Shown: one piece after another, positions 24,556-31,746 of the stretch
Layout: each line of letters opens with the position of its first letter
Position numbering within the stretch: position 1 is the first letter of the stretch
DNA from: Paraburkholderia sp. BL25I1N1
GTDB lineage: Bacteria > Pseudomonadota > Gammaproteobacteria > Burkholderiales > Burkholderiaceae
Direction: 5' to 3'
Length of the DNA: 64,000 nucleotides
NCBI RefSeq assembly: GCF_003002025.1
Contig: NZ_PVZB01000011.1
Coordinates: 218,913-282,912, forward strand
Notes under the pieces: model-generated
The model's database searches: none
The model's input: the letters and a program-made list of their open reading frames with translations, nothing else
Told to the model about the DNA's origin: nothing
Translations under genes and position numbers: made by a program

Positions 24556-25458
24556 TCATGCGCCGGCGCGCTCCTTCACCAGTTGAATGAAGCGCGTGGC
24601 CGCGCTGTTGTGCAGTGCGGCGGGATAGGCAAGGTGCAGCGGCGCGCTGAGTTTCGAAGGGTTCGCGAGCGTGCAGTACACGGTGCCCACCTGATCGTAA
24701 CGCTGCATGGAAGCGGGCACCAAGGTCACGCCCAGACCCGCCGCCACGAGGTTGATGCCCGACACCATGCGCGGCACTTCGCGGGCAATACGCGGGACGA
24801 AGCCCGCTTGCCGGCAAGCGGCGAGGATGTCGGCATACATGCCGGGCGCGCCCGGACGACGGACCAGAATGAAGTCTTCGTGCGCCAACGCTTTCAGCGA
24901 CACTTGCGGCCGCTTCCTGCCCTTGAGCAACGGATGACCCACCGGCAACACCACGACCATCGGTTCGTCGAGCAGCAACTCGAACGCCACGCCCTCGCGG
25001 GCGTCGACCGGCTTGCGTAGAAACGCCGCCTGAATCTGGCCCGCAGCCAGACGCTCGATGATCTCCGCCGCGTTGAGCTCGGCGAGGTCCACGGCGACTT
25101 CGGGGCAGACCGCGCGAAACGCGCGGATCGCCTCGGTCGTGAATGGATGGAACGAGGCGGAACTGGTCAGTCCGATCGAAATCGTGCCGAGTTCTCCACG
25201 CGCAATCCGGCTCGCCTTTTCGACAGACTGCTGCAGATTTTGCAGCAGGCGTTGCGCGTCTTCCGCGAAGGCCTGACCGGCCGGCGTCAAGGTGACGCCG
25301 CGCGGCACGCGCACAAAGAGTTCGAAACCGATCTCTTCTTCCAGCGTTCGAATCTGCTGCGAGAGCGGCGGCTGTTGCATGGCTAGCCTTTCTGCCGCGC
25401 GCGTGAACTGGCCTTCTTCGGCGACCGCCAGAAAATAACGCAGATGCCGCAGCTCCAT
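24556..25458 (-). CDS. LysR-family transcriptional regulator
   Basis: A 300-residue regulator. ATG 25458 gives the family-typical start MELRHLRYFLAVAEEGQFTRAAERL and has a GAGGAG ribosome site about 10 nt upstream; an upstream in-frame start is not needed. The helix-turn-helix occupies residues 18-37. The effector domain begins near 90 and resembles CatM/BenM-like regulators of aromatic or organic acid metabolism, but the ligand cannot be read. It is divergent from the hydrolase-MFS-hydrolase genes and probably regulates them. Confidence 0.88.
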   Translation of the reverse strand: MELRHLRYFLAVAEEGQFTRAAERLAMQQPPLSQQIRTLEEEIGFELFVRVPRGVTLTPAGQAFAEDAQRLLQNLQQSVEKASRIARGELGTISIGLTSSASFHPFTTEAIRAFRAVCPEVAVDLAELNAAEIIERLAAGQIQAAFLRKPVDAREGVAFELLLDEPMVVVLPVGHPLLKGRKRPQVSLKALAHEDFILVRRPGAPGMYADILAACRQAGFVPRIAREVPRMVSGINLVAAGLGVTLVPASMQRYDQVGTVYCTLANPSKLSAPLHLAYPAALHNSAATRFIQLVKERAGA

Positions 25459-25505
25459 GGTGTTTCGTCTCCTCACCAGCGCATGAAGGCCGGTTCGATG
25501 CCATA

Positions 25506-25518
25506 CATATTAAATATG
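25506..25518. promoter_or_regulatory. Candidate LysR-type binding palindrome
   Basis: A 13-bp palindrome, CATATT-A-AATATG, lies 48 bp upstream of the LysR start in the LysR/hydrolase divergent gap, inside an AT-rich stretch with T-N11-A spacing. This is the usual position for a LysR autoregulatory and activation site. Confidence 0.45.
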
Positions 25519-25706
25519 AATGGTGCATGAAACAGGTATTTTACATTTACCATGGCCGCTCCTACGATCTCGTCCATCGCATTCCGTCCGACTCAGCCGG
25601 TGCGACGCTCGGTATTCGCCTCCGGTTCCGAGTATTCGGTTTCCCTACGACGGATTTGATCATGCGCCGCGTTCAAGACTGTGCACGGTGATCAGGAGGA
25701 AGCTGC

Positions 25707-26783
25707 ATGACTTTGAATCTTTCACGACGTATTGCGGCGTTGTGTATGTCGGCAGGCGCGGCAGTGCTGATGACGTTCGCGCAATCCGCGTTCGCGGTCC
25801 ATGCTTACGAGCCGCATCTGAAGCCGGTGGCGACGATCTCCGACACGCGCTTCATGCTCGACACGCCGCAAGGGCAAGCGCAATTCCCGCTGTATCTGTC
25901 GAAGGATTGGAACGTTGCGCAGCCGCAGGTGACACGCGCGGTTATCGTGATTCACGGCAAGCTGCGCAATGCGGACGTGTACTTTCGCACCTCTCAGAAT
26001 GCTCGCGACACCGCACACGCGGACCCCGACGCCACGCTGCTGATCGCGCCGCAGTTCCTCGCCACGCTCGACACGCGCGTACACGACGAGCCTGCCGACT
26101 TGCTGCGCTGGACCGGCGACGCCTGGATGGGCGGCGAAGCGGCGCGCGCGCCGCTGCCGATCAGTTCGTACGAGGTGCTCGATGCGATCGTCGCGCGTCT
26201 CGCCGATCGCAAGCTATTCCCCAATCTGCGGCATGTGGTGTTCGCCGGGCATTCGGGCGGCGGCCAGATCGTGCAGCGCTACGCCGTCGCGGCGCGTAAT
26301 ATCGCCGCGTTGACCGGCGAAGGCATCGACGTGCGTTACGTAGTCGCGAGCCCGTCCACGTATGCGTATTTCGATGCGCAACGGCCTAACGCGCAGGGCA
26401 TTGCCGCGCCGTTCGATGCCGCGCAATGTCCCGACTTCAATCAATGGAAATACGGCATGGACAACCGGCCGCCGTATCTCGACGACCGCACGCCCGCGCA
26501 ACTCGAAGCGATCTATGCGTCGCGCCGGGTCGACTACCTCGTCGGCGGCGCTGATGACGATCCGCAGCAGAGCGCGCTCGACAGAACCTGTGCCGCCGAA
26601 GCGCAAGGGCCGCAACGCGCGGCGCGCGCCGAAGCGTACTACCGGTATATCCAGTCGCGTCATCCGGACGGCCTGAAGCAGCACTTTCATATCGTGCCGG
26701 GCGTGGGGCACGACGGTGCGCGCATGCTGACGTCGGTATGCGCGCTGTCAGCAATGTTCGACACTCCGGGATGCGGGCAATGA
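25707..26783 (+). CDS. Exported alpha/beta-hydrolase-fold protein
   Basis: A 358-residue protein with a signal peptide ending near AFA (residue 30). Alpha/beta-hydrolase features are the oxyanion-side VIVIHGKLRN, nucleophile elbow VFAGHSGGGQ (Ser183) and C-terminal HIVPGVGHD (catalytic-type His). No esterase or lipase subclass could be assigned. A second homologue lacking a signal peptide is encoded at 28158, beyond the MFS gene, with shared blocks LLIAPQFLAT/LLIVPQFLAT and FNQWKYGM/FNRWKYGL. The periplasmic copy might cleave an ester or conjugate before uptake; that is inference. Confidence 0.8.
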   Translation: MTLNLSRRIAALCMSAGAAVLMTFAQSAFAVHAYEPHLKPVATISDTRFMLDTPQGQAQFPLYLSKDWNVAQPQVTRAVIVIHGKLRNADVYFRTSQNARDTAHADPDATLLIAPQFLATLDTRVHDEPADLLRWTGDAWMGGEAARAPLPISSYEVLDAIVARLADRKLFPNLRHVVFAGHSGGGQIVQRYAVAARNIAALTGEGIDVRYVVASPSTYAYFDAQRPNAQGIAAPFDAAQCPDFNQWKYGMDNRPPYLDDRTPAQLEAIYASRRVDYLVGGADDDPQQSALDRTCAAEAQGPQRAARAEAYYRYIQSRHPDGLKQHFHIVPGVGHDGARMLTSVCALSAMFDTPGCGQ

Positions 26784-28138
26784 GCGAAGCGACCTTCAAT
26801 CAGCGCGACGGTGTCGCGGCTGGAGCCGATGCAGCGAACAGCTTGAGTCCGTCGATGGTGCGGCGCGCGATCTTCGCCTCCGTGCTCGGCAATGGACTCG
26901 AGTGGTTCGACTTTCTGATCTACGGCTACTTCGCGAAGATCATCGCGCAAGTGTTCTTTCCCGGCGGCGGCGGCTTCGTGTCGATCATGCTGACGCTTGC
27001 GACATTTGCCGTCGGTTTTATCGTGCGGCCGATCGGCGGCATCCTGCTCGGCATTTACGCGGACCGCGCGGGGCGACGCAAGGCGCTCTCGCTGCTGATC
27101 ATTTCGATGGCGGCCAGCACGTTGCTGATGGGTCTCACGCCGGGCTATGCGAGCATCGGCATCGCTGCGCCGCTGTTGGTGGTGCTTGCTCGCTTATTGC
27201 AAGGGCTATCCGTGGGCGGACAGTTCGCGACGGCTTCCGCGATGCTGGTCGAGTACGCGCCGCCGCACAAGAAGATGTTTTACGGCAGCTTCAACATGTC
27301 GGCGCAGGCGTTCGCGTTGCTGCTGTCGTCCGGCGTCGGCTATCTGCTGACCACGCAGCTCGCGCATGAGCAACTGGTGGCGTGGGGCTGGCGTTTGCCG
27401 TTTCTGTTCGGCGCGCTGGCGGGGCCGTTCGGCTTCTATATCCGGCATCGCGTGGCCGAGTCACCGGAGTTCGAGCGGCTGCTCGAACACAAGGAGAAAC
27501 CCCCGCGCGTCACGATCCGCCAGTTCTTCCGCGACAACGGCGACGCGGCGATCTGCGCGATGGGTGTGATTATCGTCGGGGCGGCGACTAATTATGTTTG
27601 GCATTCCTATCTCTCGGTGTATGTCGAACGGCAATTGCATTTGCCGCTGTCCACCGCGTTGCTCGGCGCGTTCGTGTCCGGTGTGCTGAATCTGTTTCTG
27701 TTTCCGCTGTCTGGCAAGCTCGCCGATCGTTATGGCGCATACCGGTTGTTCTATCCCATCGTGATCGCGTGGATGGTCTGCGTGTATCCGCTTTATCACT
27801 TCGTCGTGACGAATCCGACGCCGGGGCACCTGTTCATCGCGCAGATGATCGCGACGCTGTTCCTCGCCGCAATGTCCGGCGCGCATCCCGGCATGCTCGC
27901 GACCTTGTTCCCGGTGCGCAGCCGTTCGGCGGGCGTGGCGCTGTCGTACAACATTGCGGTGACGCTGTTCGGCGGCATGGCGCCGCTCACCATCACCGGC
28001 TTGACGCGCGTGACCGGCAGCAGCCTCACGCCCGCGTTTTACCTGATTTTTGCCGGCTTCGTGTCACTCGCGATGGTGTACTTCACGCGCGCCGGACGCA
28101 TGTCGGGCGGCGCGGCGGCGAGACCCGCCACTCATTGA
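26780..28138 (+). CDS. MFS transporter, metabolite:proton symporter type
   Basis: A 452-residue transporter with 12 predicted helices. The ATG at 26780 overlaps the hydrolase stop by 4 bp. The N-terminal helix NGLEWFDFLIYGYFAKII and the loop GGILLGIYADRAGRRKAL are signatures of the MHS/ProP-like group of organic acid and metabolite importers. Translational coupling to a periplasmic hydrolase implies uptake of the hydrolysis product. The specific substrate is not visible. Confidence 0.88.
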   Translation: MSEATFNQRDGVAAGADAANSLSPSMVRRAIFASVLGNGLEWFDFLIYGYFAKIIAQVFFPGGGGFVSIMLTLATFAVGFIVRPIGGILLGIYADRAGRRKALSLLIISMAASTLLMGLTPGYASIGIAAPLLVVLARLLQGLSVGGQFATASAMLVEYAPPHKKMFYGSFNMSAQAFALLLSSGVGYLLTTQLAHEQLVAWGWRLPFLFGALAGPFGFYIRHRVAESPEFERLLEHKEKPPRVTIRQFFRDNGDAAICAMGVIIVGAATNYVWHSYLSVYVERQLHLPLSTALLGAFVSGVLNLFLFPLSGKLADRYGAYRLFYPIVIAWMVCVYPLYHFVVTNPTPGHLFIAQMIATLFLAAMSGAHPGMLATLFPVRSRSAGVALSYNIAVTLFGGMAPLTITGLTRVTGSSLTPAFYLIFAGFVSLAMVYFTRAGRMSGGAAARPATH

Positions 28139-28157
28139 TCGACCACGAGCCTATTGC

Positions 28158-29180
28158 ATGACCCAGTCTTTCATCACAGACGACGAACGCGCGCCGAATG
28201 AACATCCGGTCGCGGTCGTTGCGAGCCGGCATCTGAGCGTCACGACGCGAGCCGGCAGCGGCACCGTGCCGGTGTTTTCCAACGGCGACTGGCTCGCGCC
28301 GACGCGCGATGTCCAACGCGCCGTGATTCTGATTCATGGCCGCTTGCGCAACGGCGACACGTATTTCGAACTCGCGCAGCGTTCGTGCTCGCTCGCCGGC
28401 GGCAGCGCGGCCGATACGCTGCTGATCGTGCCGCAGTTTCTCGCGACTGCGGATGTCGACGCGCATGAGCTGCCGCCGTCCACTTTGCATTGGGACTGGA
28501 CGAGCTGGATGGCCGGTGAGAACGCCGAAGGTCCCGCGCCGATCAGTTCGTTCGATGTACTCGACGCGATTGTGGACACGCTGGCGTCGCGCGAGCAGTT
28601 CGCGTCGCTCGCCGAGGTGGTGATCGCGGGACACTCGGGCGGCGCGCAGGTCGTGCAGCGCTACGCGGTAGTAGCGCGAGACGAGGCGTCGCTCGCGGCG
28701 CGCGGTATCGCGCTGCGCTATGTGGTCGCGAATCCTTCGTCGTATGTGTACTTCGATGCAATGCGGCCGGTTGGGTCGGTTGCGTCCGCTGTGTCCGGCG
28801 AGTTTGCGGCGTTTGATCGGGCGAGGTGTCCGTCGTTCAATCGCTGGAAGTATGGGCTCGAGGATTTGCCCGCTTACTCTCGCGACGCGGCTTCAGCGGC
28901 CACGCTCGAAGCGCGTTACGCGCAGCGTGACGTGACCGTGCTGCTCGGCGGCGCGGATTGCGATCCACAGCACCCAGCGCTCGACCGCTCGTGCGCCGCG
29001 CTGGCGCAAGGTGAACACCGGGTCGGGCGCGGCCTGGCTTATGCGCGTTATATGGCGTTGCGGCATCCCGAAGGATTGGCGAGGCATCGGACGTATGTGA
29101 TCGATGGTGTCGGGCACGATGCCAAGGGGATTTTTGGGTCGGCGCAGGGGCTGGCGGCTTTGTTCGGTACTGGACTGTAA
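28158..29180 (+). CDS. Cytoplasmic alpha/beta-hydrolase-fold paralogue
   Basis: A 340-residue paralogue of the hydrolase at 25707, using ATG 28158. It has no signal peptide, so it should stay in the cytoplasm. Hydrolase features are VILIHGRLRN, VIAGHSGGAQ (nucleophile Ser160) and YVIDGVGHDAKG. It follows the MFS gene by 19 bp, making a hydrolase-transporter-hydrolase set with one enzyme on each side of the membrane. Confidence 0.8.
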   Translation: MTQSFITDDERAPNEHPVAVVASRHLSVTTRAGSGTVPVFSNGDWLAPTRDVQRAVILIHGRLRNGDTYFELAQRSCSLAGGSAADTLLIVPQFLATADVDAHELPPSTLHWDWTSWMAGENAEGPAPISSFDVLDAIVDTLASREQFASLAEVVIAGHSGGAQVVQRYAVVARDEASLAARGIALRYVVANPSSYVYFDAMRPVGSVASAVSGEFAAFDRARCPSFNRWKYGLEDLPAYSRDAASAATLEARYAQRDVTVLLGGADCDPQHPALDRSCAALAQGEHRVGRGLAYARYMALRHPEGLARHRTYVIDGVGHDAKGIFGSAQGLAALFGTGL

Positions 29181-29279
29181 CGACGGCGACTGAAGCGCGG
29201 TCTTGAGTAGTCGGCGATCATGGGCATGAAGCGTGCTACGGCGCTGGTACCTGCGAGTGACTTCAAGGACCGCGCCGAC

Positions 29280-29720
29280 ATGAACAGAACCCGATTGCTT
29301 GCCACCGCGCTCGCCGCTGCGTCGCTGGGCGCTTTGCTGACCGGCAGCGCGTATGCCGACGATGCGCCTAGCCCTTGCACATCCCTGAAGCGGATCGTCG
29401 CGGCGGCCCCTGGCGGGCTCGCCTCATTGACGTCGGACGACGGCAAGGGCGTCGCGCAACCCTACGGCGACGACGCGCAATGTTCGGCGAGTCACGGTGC
29501 CTATCAATGCACGTGGACGCCGCATCACGACGCCGGCTCGATTGCCGACGCGCTGCAAGCTGTCGCGGCGGACGTCGCATCGTGTCTGCCGGACGCGACG
29601 CACGATCAGAATTCGCCGGGACTTCAGCACTTTTATCTGGGCGCGAAGGGTAAGCGGACCGATATCACACTGACGCCGACCGGGTCGAACAAGCTGCGTC
29701 TGGTGGTGTCGGGTAAATAA
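29280..29720 (+). CDS. Small exported hypothetical protein
   Basis: A 146-residue protein with a clear signal peptide (MNRTRLLATALAAASLGALL...SAYA) and a mature domain of about 120 residues with three Cys (PCTSLKR, AQCSASHGAYQCTW) plus one at VASCLPD, suggesting disulfides in the periplasm. ATG 29280 is chosen because it gives the signal peptide. No family was recognised. Confidence 0.75.
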   Translation: MNRTRLLATALAAASLGALLTGSAYADDAPSPCTSLKRIVAAAPGGLASLTSDDGKGVAQPYGDDAQCSASHGAYQCTWTPHHDAGSIADALQAVAADVASCLPDATHDQNSPGLQHFYLGAKGKRTDITLTPTGSNKLRLVVSGK

Positions 29721-29738
29721 GCCGCCCGGCGAGAGCGG

Positions 29739-30344
29739 CTAGTATGTCGCCGGCCACCATGTCCAGCCGCGCGACGAGTGCCGCAACTCAATGATCGAAA
29801 GCGGTGCGATTTCAATGCGCGGAAAAACCGCGGGCGATGCTCCGAGCGCATACACGATCGCTGCCCGCAGCACCGGCGCGTGGGTGACGGCGATCACGTC
29901 GCGAAGATGGGACGATGCACGATCCGTCTCCCCGTCTAACAACGCTTCGAGCCATTCTCCTACCCGTTTCACGAGTTGACTGAACGACTCGCCGCCGTGA
30001 GGCGCGGCGTCCGGATCGCGCGTCCATGCGGCGACGTCTTGCGGCGCTTCGGCTGCGAGGTCGGCGAGCCGCCGTCCTTGCCATGTGCCGTAGTTCAGAT
30101 CCGCCAGGCCGGCGTCGACCGATGCCGCGAGGCCCAGCGCCGTCGCCGTTTCGCGCGCGCAGGCGGCCGGGCTGACGAAAGCCGGCGCGTCATCCGCGAT
30201 CGCCAGGCGCAAGCGTGCGGCGTGGGTTTGGGCTTCGGCGAGGCCGCGGGCGTCGAGTGAATCGTCGGCGGGAAAACGGCCTGCGCGCTGGGCCGCGGTC
30301 GATGCGTGGCTGACCAGTAACAGCCTTGTGTCCATTCCGTTCAT
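29739..30344 (-). CDS. Histidine-phosphatase-superfamily protein with altered RHG motif
   Basis: A 201-residue member of the phosphoglycerate-mutase-like (histidine phosphatase) superfamily, to which the cobalamin-pathway CobC phosphatase belongs. The usual LVRHGxT motif reads LLVSHAST, so the Arg before catalytic His13 is Ser. Other core features remain: CARETATALG (Arg64), the GxES-like GGESFSQL, and a second His in AVTHAPVLRA. It is divergent from a cobalamin riboswitch and cbtBA, hinting at a B12-related role, but the Arg loss may weaken or alter activity. Confidence 0.8.
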   Translation of the reverse strand: MNGMDTRLLLVSHASTAAQRAGRFPADDSLDARGLAEAQTHAARLRLAIADDAPAFVSPAACARETATALGLAASVDAGLADLNYGTWQGRRLADLAAEAPQDVAAWTRDPDAAPHGGESFSQLVKRVGEWLEALLDGETDRASSHLRDVIAVTHAPVLRAAIVYALGASPAVFPRIEIAPLSIIELRHSSRGWTWWPATY

Positions 30345-30399
30345 GTCCTATCAAGCCACGTCCCGAAGCCCAACGCCGGCGGCATGAACCGTATGTTTT

Positions 30400-30530
30400 G
30401 CGTTGCCGGGTGCCGAAGTTTAGCGCGTAGAATAGCGGGACTGCGAAGCGCGGAAGCCGGTGAGAGCCCGGCGCGGTCGCGCCACTGTAATCGGCAGCAC
30501 AAGCCGAAAGCCAGACCTGAGCTTCGCACC
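30400..30530 (+). ncRNA. Cobalamin riboswitch
   Basis: The leader of cbtBA contains the B12-box hallmarks in order: GAAGCCGGTGAGAGCCCGG (30453-30471) and CGCCACTGTAA (30480-30490), then AAGCCGAAAGCCAGACCTGA (from 30501). A closing stem pairs GCGAAGC (30443-30449) with GCTTCGC (30521-30527). Downstream, GGGG (30551-30554) and CCCC (30562-30565) can pair right in front of the AGGAG ribosome site, which suggests control of translation start. Repression by cobalamin is the family norm. Confidence 0.93.
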
Positions 30531-30579
30531 AATCCTCTGCAATGACTATCGGGGCGCGTTACCCCAGGAGATGTCCATC

Positions 30580-30801
30580 ATGACCGAAGCTGTTTTCGAT
30601 CCCGCCAATCAGCCCGTTGCCCAACCCACGCCGATTCCGCTGCGCGAGTTGTTGCCTTGGGTCGTGTTCGGCGGGTTGCTGTTGTTGCTCGCGCTTTACT
30701 TCGTGGGTGCGGAACAGGGCGCCACCTCGCTGGTGCCAGGCATGTACGTGCATGAGTTCGTGCACGACGGCCGCCATCTGCTCGGCTTTCCCTGCCACTA
30801 A
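30580..30801 (+). CDS. cbtB: CbtB, cobalt transporter small subunit
   Basis: A 73-residue inner-membrane protein with one helix (LLPWVVFGGLLLLLALYFVG) and the metal-associated C-terminus HEFVHDGRHLLGFPCH, both typical of CbtB. ATG 30580 is preferred to ATG 30571 because the CAGGAG ribosome site (30565-30570) then has normal spacing. It works with CbtA in cobalt uptake for B12 synthesis, in line with the cobalamin riboswitch ahead of it. Confidence 0.93.
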   Translation: MTEAVFDPANQPVAQPTPIPLRELLPWVVFGGLLLLLALYFVGAEQGATSLVPGMYVHEFVHDGRHLLGFPCH

Positions 30802-30812
30802 CGGAGTCGACC

Positions 30813-31553
30813 ATGGTTGGTAAGTTGTTGGTACGCGGGATGCTTGCAGGCATCGCCGCGGGACTCCTCACGTTCGGCTTCGCCCGGGTGGTGGGCGAGC
30901 CGCAGGTCAATCAGGCGATTTCATTCGAAGAAAAGGCCAACGCCGCGAAAGGCGAGGCGCCCGAGCCTGAGATGGTGAGCCGCGATACGCAGCGGGGTAT
31001 CGGCTTGTTGACTGGCGTGCTGACTTACGGCGCGGCATTCGGCGGCTTGTTCTCGCTGGTCTTCGCTTACGCTTATGGGCGAGTGGGCGCGTTGAGCCCG
31101 CGCGCGTTGTCCGCATGGCTTGCGCTTGGCGCGTTCATTGCGCTCGCGATCGTGCCGAACCTGAAGTATCCGGCGAACCCGCCCTCGGTCGGCGACCCTG
31201 AGACGATCGGGACGCGCACGGGGTTGTTCTTCCTGATGATTGCGATCTCGCTGGCGGCGATGGTGTTCTCGCTCAAGGTGCGGCGCCGTGCGGCGATGAA
31301 ACTTGGCGCGTGGAACGGCTCGATCGTGGGCGCGGCGGTGTTCATCGTGATCATCGCTGCGGTGCAGTTGTCGATGCCCGCGATTAACGAAGTGCCGGAG
31401 GCTTTCCCGGCGGTGCTGCTGTGGAAATTCCGCGTCGCGGCGCTCGGAATGCAGGCGATTATGTGGGCGACGATCGGGCTGCTGTTTGGCGCGCTGGTCG
31501 AGCGGATTGCGTCGATGCGGGTGGCGGGGCGGTCGGTGGTGAAGTCGGCTTGA
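30813..31553 (+). CDS. cbtA: CbtA, cobalt transporter membrane subunit
   Basis: A 246-residue inner-membrane protein with about five or six helices. It starts 11 bp after cbtB. The N-terminal helix MLAGIAAGLLTFGFARVVGEP and the segment LKYPANPPSVGDPETI match CbtA proteins. Predicted to import cobalt together with CbtB; control is through the shared riboswitch. Confidence 0.92.
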   Translation: MVGKLLVRGMLAGIAAGLLTFGFARVVGEPQVNQAISFEEKANAAKGEAPEPEMVSRDTQRGIGLLTGVLTYGAAFGGLFSLVFAYAYGRVGALSPRALSAWLALGAFIALAIVPNLKYPANPPSVGDPETIGTRTGLFFLMIAISLAAMVFSLKVRRRAAMKLGAWNGSIVGAAVFIVIIAAVQLSMPAINEVPEAFPAVLLWKFRVAALGMQAIMWATIGLLFGALVERIASMRVAGRSVVKSA

Positions 31554-31680
31554 TTTGCATGACGAGTGCGTCGCTTCGGTGGTTGCGCTCGGCGGTTTGC
31601 TCGCCGTGCTTCGCTCTCCGCAGTTTGCGCGCAGTGGTCAAGATGGGTTATGCGTCAAGGAGTTGGGGCGGTTGTGGGGT

Positions 31681-31717
31681 GGTTATCCACAGGCTTGCGA
31701 ACAATTTCTGTGGACAA
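31681..31717. repeat. Dispersed repeat copy 1, DnaA-box-like inverted arms
   Basis: The segment has TTATCCACAG (31683-31692) and CTGTGGACAA (31708-31717), nearly inverted arms. Its left arm contains the consensus DnaA box TTATCCACA. A 37-bp stretch is matched at 33 positions by a copy at 59871-59907. It lies in the gap after cbtA. Confidence 0.7.
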
Positions 31718-31746
31718 GTTTCCACCTACCGCCATTCCCAAGCCCT

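Noticed and set aside
29220..29280. Earlier ATG for the small exported protein
   Set aside because: The upstream 20 residues break the signal peptide; ATG 29280 gives a normal one.
31683..31692. Possible replication origin from the DnaA box
   Set aside because: Only one consensus box, no box cluster, no AT-rich unwinding region and no dnaA, parAB or repA nearby.
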